Under the pieces are notes generated by a model. That model saw only the letters and a list, made by a program, of their open reading frames with translations. It was not told the DNA's origin and ran no database searches. DNA of 53,084 bases from Verrucomicrobiota bacterium (lineage in GTDB: Bacteria; Verrucomicrobiota; Kiritimatiellia; RFP12; UBA1067). Below, one piece after another: positions 33,852-41,566 of the stretch. Location: assembly GCA_023269675.1 (NCBI GenBank), contig JAHFSX010000042.1, positions 1 to 53,084 of the forward strand, given 5' to 3'. How positions within the stretch are numbered: the first letter of the stretch is position 1; each line of letters opens with the position of its first letter. The translations under genes were made by a program, and so were the position numbers.

Positions 33852-36827
33852 TTAGTCTATCATTATCATAAATCCACCGTCGCCGCGGGTCACGGTGACT
33901 GCACCTGCGCCAGGCGTAAAACAAGCCGGCAGTATCCGGGCGCCGGGCACAGCGCATCCCTCGCCGCCATACACACCCGATGCATATTGCACATGCTTAT
34001 ACGAAAACTTTGAGACCGCCGCGTTGACCCCTTCGGGCAACGCGACCTTTGCACCGGCGAGGATCGTCAGACGCGATTCTTTGGATGCGGTCGGCAGTGT
34101 ATCGGATGCCGTGAGTGTGACGGTGCCGCCCTCGACGATGAAGTCGCCCGCACTCAAGTTGGAACAACCGAACGACCAGTTTCCCGTGCCTTGCTTGCGT
34201 AACGTGACCTTTCCCACGATACGGCCCCCTTGACGTTCGGTGACGGTATTGGTGTCGTTTGAGATCGTCAACATCGCGGGTGTGTCGCTCCTGATGGTCT
34301 GGGTGGACCCCTCGATCACCGCCACCATCTCAAGCTCGGCAATCGTCTGGTCATACCCGTTCAGATCAACCCAGGGATAAAACTTATTCGATTGGTAAAT
34401 CTGGCCGAGTGAGAGTTTGGTCGGCGCAAGGGTGTTGGTGGCATGACACATGGCGCCGTTCGCCTGCAAGAGCAGATATGACCATGCGTTACCGGTCGCG
34501 TAAAAGTGAGAGACATTGTAATCTGTCTGCTGGTAAAAACCTCCCCCGAGTTTGAGTCGGGAATACCAATGGAGTTGCCCGCTCTCACGCACGACAATGC
34601 CGCCGGCCGACGTTGCACGCACCTCCGTGGAACAACCGGGCTCGCCGAACGTCAAGGAAGAAGAACTTGACCGGGGCCGGAGCTCTACGCGGTTGTTGGG
34701 CATGTTGACATCCCCAAGCCATGTGACGGCAATGGCGTTGTTGACGAAGATTAGCACGCTCCCGCTCTCTCCGAGCGTGAGTGTTTTGTTCCGTCCGAAA
34801 GAGCCGCCATTTGTCTGAAATGTGACTGTGCCCTTCAAGACCGACACGTCGCCCGAGCCGAGCGCGCGAAGGTCGTTCACCAAAACCGGTACCTGTTCAG
34901 GAGCGTATGTCAGTGTAACTGCGATTGTAGTTCCGCCTGTGAAATCACTGTTACCGCTCAGGTTTGCCATGCCGTTGATGACGAGCGACGCGCTCCCTGT
35001 TAGCCGGCCGCTCGCCGTATTAGTGAAAGCGGCGGCTGGATCGATCCATACGCGGGAATCGGCGATGGTCCCGTTTAACACGAGCGCTCCCGCCTCGATC
35101 GAGGTAATGCCCGTGTAAGCGTTTGTGTTGTTCAATGTCAGGGTCGAGGTTCCGGATCGCTTCTCAATCACAGCCGGTCCCTTGATCCCCTCGCCTGAGA
35201 ATGTATAATTTCGCGAACCGGTCACGGCGACTTTGAGAGGGTGAACCTCTGAAGAGATCGTCACGTTCGTCGTTCCCTCGTCCGCCGAGTCGGTGAACGA
35301 CGCGTTTTTGCCATCCGAATAAAGGGCGCTGCCGACCCAATTCAGCGTGGTTGTGTCCCACACGTTATTGGTCGCGTCACCTTTCCATATGACCTCCCCG
35401 GTGGCGAGTTGCAATACGAGACTGTCTGACTTTTCGGTCAGGAGAGCGGAGGAGGTGAACCCGGCCCCCAGTGTAAACTTCCCGGCCCCTGACTTGGAGG
35501 TGTAGCGGATAAGCGTGTACTCCACTCCTGCAGTCAGATTTGCAAGCGCCTCCGCCGAAATCGACACACCCACGCCTCCGGATACCGTTACGCTTCCCCT
35601 CAGGATCAACGGATGGATATCAGCGGTGTCCGTGAGAACCCGATAATTCGCTCCGCTTTCGAACGTGACGTTGTTGACTGTACCTGTGCCTGCAAGCGTG
35701 GCGCCCGATTTTACGGTCGTCGTTTTCATTGAGGCGTAATTGCCGTTCAGGATCAGCGTCCCCTGCGAGATAGTGACATTGCCGGTTGAACTGGATGTCG
35801 AGCCGCCCGCAAACTCCCATGTGCCTGCGCCGGACTTGTTCAACCACGTCGAAGCTGTTGTCATATTCCCGAGAAACACGCCGTTCCCCACTCCGCCAAA
35901 TGTCACCATCGTGCCCAGATTGGATAATGGATTCGAACTCTCAGCGCCTGTCACGGTATTCAGGTTTCCGCCCAAGGTGAGCAGCGTATCCGCCACCAGA
36001 TTCTCGAACGTGCCGGCTGTCGCATAATACTGAGGCCCACGGACGGTCAGATTTCCGTCGATGCGGGTGTCCTGATCTGCATTCATGCTGAATTTTCCGG
36101 GTGTGTTGTATAGGTTTTGCCCCAGCAGGATGCCAGCGGCATGTCCTCCGTACGCACCCAGACTGTCCACCTTAAGCGTGCCTTGGCTGATTTGGTGCGT
36201 GAACGTTGAGGAGGTAAACGCGTTCGCGGCGGAACGAAGCCAAATCGAGCCATTGCCGTTCGGACGGGCCACCCCCGAGAAGTTCGTCACCGCCCCCTCG
36301 AAGGTAAGTGTGCTGTGATATTGATCGCATGACTGTAACAGACCGCCATTGCCTGTTACCGTTCCACTGAACGTCAGGTGGTGGTTGTTCGCGGTATAGC
36401 CTCCGAGTTTCGAAGTATTAGGCAATCTGATATTCAGAGCCAGAATATCGGTGATGGAAGAGGAAGCATTCGCCACACCGATTGCGGGGAGGCCGGTACT
36501 GAAAGCGGGATACTCGGATGCGACACAGCCAGTCAGGACAATCTCGTTGCCAGACAGCGTAAACGGGGAGGAAGAAGTTGTGTAGTTGTTGGAGAAGACG
36601 AGCATCTTGAATGTGGTTGTCTCAGGGGCATAGTCATTTGTCACCGATGTACGCGTCGAGCCCGCGAAAACGAGGTAATCGCCTGAGACTGGCGCGACAT
36701 CGCCCGACCAATTTTCTTTGGTGGCAAGATAAGCATCCGCTCCGCCGCCATCCCAAATTTTGATTGCAGCAAAGCTGTTTGCGGTGAACATCACCAACAG
36801 CGAGAAAACTAAGATTTTCGACATCAT
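33852..36827 (-). CDS. Large secreted autotransporter-repeat protein
   Basis: 991 residues from ATG 36827 (a second ATG follows directly); AAAGGACAG lies upstream. The signal peptide is MMSKILVFSLLVMFTANSFA. It opens with the module AIKIWDGGGADAYLATKENW, the 'W.G..A.W....NW' start seen in many PVC beta-repeat proteins. It then carries autotransporter-associated strands such as LNKSGAGTWEFAGGST, ISQGTLILNGNYA, and EKRSGTSTLTLNNTNAYTGI. It has no beta-barrel and ends RGDGGFMIMID. It is presumably exported to the surface by an unidentified route. Copy 1 of the multi-hairpin repeat lies ~340 bp upstream of the start. Confidence 0.88.
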   Translation of the reverse strand: MMSKILVFSLLVMFTANSFAAIKIWDGGGADAYLATKENWSGDVAPVSGDYLVFAGSTRTSVTNDYAPETTTFKMLVFSNNYTTSSSPFTLSGNEIVLTGCVASEYPAFSTGLPAIGVANASSSITDILALNIRLPNTSKLGGYTANNHHLTFSGTVTGNGGLLQSCDQYHSTLTFEGAVTNFSGVARPNGNGSIWLRSAANAFTSSTFTHQISQGTLKVDSLGAYGGHAAGILLGQNLYNTPGKFSMNADQDTRIDGNLTVRGPQYYATAGTFENLVADTLLTLGGNLNTVTGAESSNPLSNLGTMVTFGGVGNGVFLGNMTTASTWLNKSGAGTWEFAGGSTSSSTGNVTISQGTLILNGNYASMKTTTVKSGATLAGTGTVNNVTFESGANYRVLTDTADIHPLILRGSVTVSGGVGVSISAEALANLTAGVEYTLIRYTSKSGAGKFTLGAGFTSSALLTEKSDSLVLQLATGEVIWKGDATNNVWDTTTLNWVGSALYSDGKNASFTDSADEGTTNVTISSEVHPLKVAVTGSRNYTFSGEGIKGPAVIEKRSGTSTLTLNNTNAYTGITSIEAGALVLNGTIADSRVWIDPAAAFTNTASGRLTGSASLVINGMANLSGNSDFTGGTTIAVTLTYAPEQVPVLVNDLRALGSGDVSVLKGTVTFQTNGGSFGRNKTLTLGESGSVLIFVNNAIAVTWLGDVNMPNNRVELRPRSSSSSLTFGEPGCSTEVRATSAGGIVVRESGQLHWYSRLKLGGGFYQQTDYNVSHFYATGNAWSYLLLQANGAMCHATNTLAPTKLSLGQIYQSNKFYPWVDLNGYDQTIAELEMVAVIEGSTQTIRSDTPAMLTISNDTNTVTERQGGRIVGKVTLRKQGTGNWSFGCSNLSAGDFIVEGGTVTLTASDTLPTASKESRLTILAGAKVALPEGVNAAVSKFSYKHVQYASGVYGGEGCAVPGARILPACFTPGAGAVTVTRGDGGFMIMID

Positions 36828-37164
36828 TGAAACTGTCCTTTCTTTTACGGCACCTTGTTCGATTTGCACAGGTACCTTTTGTGAAATCAACGAATTGCAA
36901 ATGAGGATGTGGTTACACTACCATCCATGGGGTCGATGGAATTATTTCAACCTCTAACATAGAGATTTATTATGTGGCTGGGAGGGTGCAAATGTCAACC
37001 CTGGCAATCGTACATAATTCTTAAAAAAGGAGTGCTGACTTGATGGTGAAGCTTCAGTACGGCGATATCCTGTTTGAGCTACAAAGAACTCAATACACTT
37101 AAACGCCAGCTACATCTATCACCGCACCCTCAAATTCAACCACATCTCCCGCTATGACCTTTTT

Positions 37165-37329
37165 CGTACACATCCGACACTCCGCTGTTCTCCGTGCAGG
37201 CACGTCCGCGACTGTACGCCCGGCCGGCTTTACCTTCCCACCCGGACAACTGCGTCATAATACGTCTTCGTGAGGCCCGCCGTCAACGCCGGGCCTCAAC
37301 CTCATCTCGTTGGATGTTGATTTCGAGCC
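37165..37329 (-). repeat. Multi-hairpin dispersed repeat M, copy 1 (~165 bp)
   Basis: Aligns end to end with 48985-49148 (shared CGTACACATC start, TTCTCCGTGCAGG, and a long 3' part from GAGGCCCGCCGTCAACGCCG to TTGATTTCGAGCC). It contains the stem GAGGCCCG/CGGGCCTC. In this copy the CAGGC hairpin is degraded. 36828-37164 upstream holds only a possible 19-codon ORF at 37042 with AAAGGAG, too short to claim. Confidence 0.8.
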
Positions 37330-37349
37330 CTCTATTGGAGGGTTCGACA

Positions 37350-37574
37350 ATGGGCGACAACGATTTCATGTTGGCGGGTGACGGCTGGGTGCAGGTGACC
37401 CCGTGCGGGGAGTTTCCGCATGTCGGGGCGGGTGTCACGCAGGTCATCGACCGTGAGGCGTGCGACAGGATCGCGTCGGATTTCAATGGCCGCAAGTCTG
37501 CCACCAATTTTCCCGGCGTCCCGGTGGATTTCGATCACTTCTCGCTGGATATTGAACTGGGGCTGGGCGTGTGA
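37350..37574 (+). pseudogene. Mu-type phage protease (gpI), N-terminal fragment
   Basis: 75 codons from ATG 37350, with TTGGAGGG in front. It encodes GWVQVTPCGEFPHVGAGVTQ and FPGVPVDFDHFSLD, the two conserved N-terminal blocks of Mu protein I, the head maturation protease whose C-terminal part gives the scaffold. The family has well over 300 residues; this frame ends after IELGLGV at a stop that overlaps junction repeat J. It is therefore cut just after its first conserved domain. In Mu the gene follows the portal gene by a few genes, which fits an original order portal (32633) then protease. Confidence 0.75.
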
Positions 37575-37602
37575 TTTATTGCGTCCGCAACATGACATAA
37601 CC
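37573..37602 (+). repeat. Junction repeat J, copy 2 (30 bp)
   Basis: GATTTATTGCG with GACATAACC; partner of 33732-33761. On the minus strand it would encode the C-terminus (GYVMLRTQ-stop) of the 37576-37889 fragment. Confidence 0.7.
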
Positions 37603-37889
37603 GCCTTCATCCGCCCCGCATCCGGCCGCTCCCTCGAAAACGCAACTTGCACGTCGTATCCGTCTTGTCTTGCCTAACGCGAAATCGGTATCCATGCAAA
37701 CAACGACCGTGACATCGGGTCCTTGGGCCTGGTCAGAACAGGCCCAAACCAGCTCGCCCTCCACGACCTCGACGAAGCGCTCGGCACTGAATCCCGACTG
37801 GTACAGGCTCGGAAGCGCCCGCTCTTCAGTCGCTTGGCTCATGGTCGCGGTGGAGCAGCGGCGAGTGATGTGGCCGGCGGGGCAGGGAA
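37576..37889 (-). pseudogene. Unidentified gene fragment upstream-truncated at array A7
   Basis: An open minus frame with coding-like codon use reads CPAGHITRRCSTATMSQATE then LYQSGFSAERFVEVVEGELV and DVTVVVCMDTDFALGK. An internal ATG at 37842 would give 88 residues, without a Shine-Dalgarno sequence. The 5' side runs into the A7 array. Not recognised; it could be phage or chromosomal. Confidence 0.3.
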
Positions 37890-37979
37890 GTTCTAAAGTG
37901 CTAAAGTTCGGGAGTTCTAAAGTTGGGGGAGAGGGGAGAACGCTGAACGTCGAACGCCCAACGCCCAACGCAGAAGGAG
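37890..37979 (+). repeat. Degenerate octamer plus heptamer array A7
   Basis: 37890-37929 splits into five 8-mers near GTTCTAAA; 37938-37979 splits into six 7-mers (GAACGCT, GAACGTC, GAACGCC, CAACGCC, CAACGCA, GAAGGAG). It separates two gene fragments. Confidence 0.85.
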
Positions 37980-38164
37980 GGAGTGGAGATTGGGAGGTGT
38001 TGACCGCCGAGATGAAGCGGTATGAATATGACATCGGCCCGACCGGGCAGGTGAGCTACGCCGCGCCGGGCGGGTATCACGATGACTGTGTGATGGCGTT
38101 GGCGCTCGGGGTGTGGGGTTGCCACACGTTCGGTGTAGAGCCGGGAAGGATGATGAGACTCGGG
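37980..38164 (+). pseudogene. Phage large-terminase C-terminal fragment
   Basis: The plus frame encodes LTAEMKRYEYDIGPTGQVSY then APGGYHDDCVMALALGVWG, which is the end of the nuclease domain of large terminases (Mu gp28-like; HDDxVMALAL is typical). No 5' part of the gene is present: it is preceded by array A7 and its 3' end runs into array A8. Confidence 0.65.
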
Positions 38165-38206
38165 GAAGCTAGAAGACTGAGGCCTGAGGCCGTAGGACGG
38201 CGGACG
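38165..38206 (+). repeat. Degenerate heptamer array A8 (6 x 7 bp)
   Basis: Six 7-mers: GAAGCTA, GAAGACT, GAGGCCT, GAGGCCG, TAGGACG and GCGGACG. It sits at the 3' break of the terminase fragment. The remaining 38207-38375 holds no gene; ACGCAGCTTGTACGTC near 38235 resembles ACGCAACTTGCACGTC near 37640. Confidence 0.85.
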
Positions 38207-38375
38207 CTGACACTGGCGTGACGTTTGAGGTGAAACGCAGCTTGTACGTCCTATCCGAGATGCTAAGCACGAATTCTCCTGTTTTCCGTCGGCAAGGCGC
38301 GAGGGGATGAGGTGAGAGCGTTGAATCAGCGCGAGGAAATGCAAAGATGACGGCGATCCTTCAGAAGTCTCCCTG

Positions 38376-40040
38376 TCATGACTGTGTGAAGTATTCGATC
38401 TCGAGGACCAGTTCGTTGCCTTCCACCGGCGAGGTCGTCGAAACCACGGCCACGCGTCCCGTCGGATCGTCCGTAAACGGGTAGATCACCGCGCCAAAAA
38501 CCGTTGGGTCATGCGGCCCCTCGACCAGCAGGGCGAATACTCCGTCAGCGGGCAAAGAGTCGGCGCTGTTTGCGGGGTCATAGATGTGCGCCGTGCCGCC
38601 ACTGGCATTTCTGAAGAGAACCTGCTGGACTCCTGCACGCGAGCTTATTTTGGCTTTCACGTTGCGATAAAACCCAACAGGAAGCTCGAAAGTGGCCCCG
38701 TTCAGCCCGGGAGTCAGAGGAATGTGGACTGTTTGCCTGCGGATATGGCTGAACACGTACCCCTTGTAAGAGATGCTTCCTTGGTGGTGTTTCAGATGGA
38801 AAGAGGCCACCCCACTGGGAGGTCCCATTATGGTGAAATCCTCGGTGACAAGATCATCGACGTTCGCGATTTCATTACCCGGCTCGACGTAACGGCAAGG
38901 CAACTTGCTGACCATGGGCCTGCCGTCCAGAGTAACGTGCGTGAGATGAAGCCCTTTCCCTCCACCCAACGCCATCACGAGGGCCCTCCCGGACGCGTTG
39001 ACAGTGGTGGTGAGTGTCACATTTTGGTATCGCACATTGCGGTCTTGATTCTCCAAATATATCCCTACCCCGCCAACCGTTGCCGAAAGATCCGTCAAGG
39101 TGATATCCCGTGAGCCATAGGTGTTTTGAAACGAGCCATAGCTGAGGCCGCGGACGCGATCCCCGCGAAGACGTTCAACGGTTCCCTTCTCACATTCCCC
39201 CACGATGAGGCCTCCCTCCACGTCGAGAAAGGTGAGGTCATGAACCGATACGTCGGAGGCTCGCATGACGGCAATTGAGGACGAATCCCACGCCGCGTTG
39301 CCAATCTGTTCCAGTGATAAATTTCCAATTTCGAAGTTTGCCGGGATCACATCAAACCGGTGCAATGTGTGCGCCGTTGGGCTGAAGGTATAGTCGTGCT
39401 TAAACGTCGCGCTCACATCTTCCGGAACGGCTGTCTCGATGGTGACCCGGGTGGCCCCCAAGGCGGTGATTCGCGACCAATGGCGCAGCTTGTTCTGGCC
39501 AGAATCGAAGGGATCCTGGCCGAGCAGGAAAAGCACCTTCTCTCCCACGCTCAATCCGGCGGTCGATGGAACGTCGAAAACCCGCTGACCAGCGACGATG
39601 CCTCCCTGGAAATGGAGGGTCAGCCCGGGGGCAAGATCAGCATAGGGGGTGCCGTTGGGTATCGAACCACCGAACCAGGCGAACATGGCGCCAGCGACTT
39701 GCCGAAACCGAGTGTCGGGGCCGGCGCCGAGAAAACGAATGGGCGTGTTCCGCACAAAATTCCCGGTATTGACGAATGTGCCTGACCGGAATAGCAGCGT
39801 CCCTCCTGAGGGCACCGCCGCGAGCGCGGCGGCGATGGCGGCAGTGTCGTCGTGAACACCGTCACCTATGACGCCGAATTGCTCGGCATGGTACACCCCG
39901 GGAGCACCACCCCCGCCAGTTCCGACTCGGAAGTTGCGCGGCGCTGCCGGCGGCGCCGCCCCAAGCAGAGCCGTCATGAATTGAACTAGGATGATTAGTC
40001 CATAAAGCCTTCCGGTGGTCTTGTTGCTGTGGCATGTCAT
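38376..40040 (-). CDS. Secreted pectate-lyase-like right-handed beta-helix protein
   Basis: 554 residues; GGGAGAC lies 8 nt before ATG 40040. The signal peptide covers about residues 1-29 (YGLIILVQFMTALLGA). The domain start FGVIGDGVHDDTAAIAAALA then PSGGTLLFRSGTF is the hallmark of the Pectate_lyase_3 superfamily (also tailspikes and GH28-like enzymes). Subsequent short strands (SVHDLTFLDVEGGLIVGECE, DITLTDLSATVGGVGIYLEN) build the helix. Probably a polysaccharide lyase, hydrolase or epimerase-like enzyme; catalytic residues cannot be placed without a structure. It lies next to phage fragments, so a tailspike origin is possible, but the signal peptide argues for export. Confidence 0.85.
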   Translation of the reverse strand: MTCHSNKTTGRLYGLIILVQFMTALLGAAPPAAPRNFRVGTGGGGAPGVYHAEQFGVIGDGVHDDTAAIAAALAAVPSGGTLLFRSGTFVNTGNFVRNTPIRFLGAGPDTRFRQVAGAMFAWFGGSIPNGTPYADLAPGLTLHFQGGIVAGQRVFDVPSTAGLSVGEKVLFLLGQDPFDSGQNKLRHWSRITALGATRVTIETAVPEDVSATFKHDYTFSPTAHTLHRFDVIPANFEIGNLSLEQIGNAAWDSSSIAVMRASDVSVHDLTFLDVEGGLIVGECEKGTVERLRGDRVRGLSYGSFQNTYGSRDITLTDLSATVGGVGIYLENQDRNVRYQNVTLTTTVNASGRALVMALGGGKGLHLTHVTLDGRPMVSKLPCRYVEPGNEIANVDDLVTEDFTIMGPPSGVASFHLKHHQGSISYKGYVFSHIRRQTVHIPLTPGLNGATFELPVGFYRNVKAKISSRAGVQQVLFRNASGGTAHIYDPANSADSLPADGVFALLVEGPHDPTVFGAVIYPFTDDPTGRVAVVSTTSPVEGNELVLEIEYFTQS

Positions 40041-40119
40041 GGAAACTGTCTCCCTAAAAAGCTGGGCTTATTCTGCTACAAAAATCCTGTGCGGATTGCG
40101 CGCGGGATTCTGAATAAGC

Positions 40120-40262
40120 CGTGCACATCCGCCCCGCCGTTGTTCTCCGGGCAGGCGCACCCGTGCCTGTCCGCCCGTGCGGTTTTCCCGTCCCGACCGG
40201 AAAACGGTCCCAGCATACGGCTTTTGACGCCCGCCGGCAAGGGCGGGCTCCGCCCCCCCCGC
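40120..40262 (-). repeat. Multi-hairpin dispersed repeat M, copy 3
   Basis: A diverged copy (CGTGCACATCC, GCCGTTGTTCTCCGGGCAGG) in which each hairpin is kept although bases differ: CAGGC...GCCTG, GACCG-GAAAA-CGGTC and GCCCGCCGGCAAGGGCGGGC. It lies 80 bp upstream of the pectate-lyase-like gene on the minus strand and 90 bp upstream of the phosphoesterase gene on the plus strand. Confidence 0.7.
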
Positions 40263-40351
40263 TGAACCGCGAATGGACCGTAATCTACTGGACGCGGTGC
40301 CGCAGGACGGTGTAAGTTACTTTAGTAAATATTAAGCGGGGGTGCAGAGTT

Positions 40352-41515
40352 ATGGTCGGAAGTTTATCACGGCGCGAATGGTGCCGTAAGTTTCTTGGGA
40401 TTGGAATCGTGGTTTGGGGGATGGACCCCGTGTGGGCCGAGGAGCTTCCGTCGACGACGGTCCCGTATTTCGAGACGCCTCAGTGGGCGGAGCGGCAGAT
40501 TGACGAGGCGTATGCGCGCTTGGAAAGCTGGCGCGGCGGGGAGGCGGCTGTCGTCTTCCCTCTGGTCACCGATACCCATGCGGCGCGCCCGCTATTTTTT
40601 GGGTTGCCCAATTTCAAGGACACGAAATACCATGTCCTTCTCGCCCAGAGGGCCGCGCTCAGATTCAAGGCCGATCTTTTCGCGGAACTCGGCGATATCG
40701 GCTTCGACCGGGACCTGTCATGGAAGCCATCCAAAAAGGAAGATGCGCTGCTGCGGCTGGAATCACAGCGGAACCTGTACCGCGATTTTCCTCTTCCGGT
40801 TCTGTTCTGCATGGGGAATCACGATAGCGGCCGGGCCTACGGCAACGTCTTTTCCGAGCTCACGCTTTCCGCCAAAGAGTACGGCGGGATGTTCAACGGG
40901 ATGATCAAAAAGCGGGGAACGGAGCTGGTTACCGGCCCGAACGAAGATTACGGATATTACGATGTCCCCGGGAAAAAGTGCCGCGTCTTCTTTCTCAACA
41001 CGAGTGACTCCGGTGAAGTCGGGTTCTCGACGGAACAGATGGGGTTTCTGGCCGACGGTTTGAAAGTGCCGGCAGAGTATTGCGCGGTGATCCTGGCGCA
41101 CAAGTGCCTCCATCCGACAATCGGGAAATGGAAGGGGGGGCGGCCTGGAACGATCAAGAATGGTAACCTTTGCATGACGATGTTGGCCGATTTTGTAACG
41201 GGCTCAAAAGGTGGAGAGGGGAACGTCCGTTGGGATTTCTCCGGCAGCAGAGGAGCCGCGTTGGCCGGGTGCATTTTCGGGGACAGCCATTTCAACGATC
41301 AGGCCGTCACAAATGGTGTCAACTTCGTCATTACCCAAGGGTACGGGACCGTTTCCGCCAAGGATCTGCCGGAAAACGTAGGCTATGTGACGCCGGTCGA
41401 CCGCACGAAGACGATGCTGGTGGATATGGTGGCGATCAAGCCGGCCAAGCGGGAGATGAGAATCTTCCGCATCGGCGCCGGCGGCGCGGCGCGCGACCGG
41501 GCGTTCCGCTTCTGA
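40352..41515 (+). CDS. Exported calcineurin-like metallophosphoesterase
   Basis: 387 residues. The N-terminus SRREWCRKFLGIGIVVWG looks like a twin-arginine signal, suggesting folded export with metals in place. The metallophosphoesterase motifs are visible in order: TDTH (~74), GDIG (~115), GNHD (~152), LAHKCLH (~250) and GDSHFN (~310). The second motif lacks the usual GDxxD aspartate spacing but keeps the Asp. Substrate unknown. It lies 51 nt ahead of the GH106-like gene on the same strand, so the two may be co-transcribed. Confidence 0.85.
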   Translation: MVGSLSRREWCRKFLGIGIVVWGMDPVWAEELPSTTVPYFETPQWAERQIDEAYARLESWRGGEAAVVFPLVTDTHAARPLFFGLPNFKDTKYHVLLAQRAALRFKADLFAELGDIGFDRDLSWKPSKKEDALLRLESQRNLYRDFPLPVLFCMGNHDSGRAYGNVFSELTLSAKEYGGMFNGMIKKRGTELVTGPNEDYGYYDVPGKKCRVFFLNTSDSGEVGFSTEQMGFLADGLKVPAEYCAVILAHKCLHPTIGKWKGGRPGTIKNGNLCMTMLADFVTGSKGGEGNVRWDFSGSRGAALAGCIFGDSHFNDQAVTNGVNFVITQGYGTVSAKDLPENVGYVTPVDRTKTMLVDMVAIKPAKREMRIFRIGAGGAARDRAFRF

Positions 41516-41566
41516 CCGGCTGTTTCAACACGGATGCCTAAAGACAGGATAAACGAGGTGCAGTCG

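Noticed and set aside
37042..37101. 19-codon ORF with AAAGGAG in front (MVKLQYGDILFEL...)
   Set aside because: The ribosome-binding site is good, but the ORF is too short and no homologue or context supports it; it may be a remnant.
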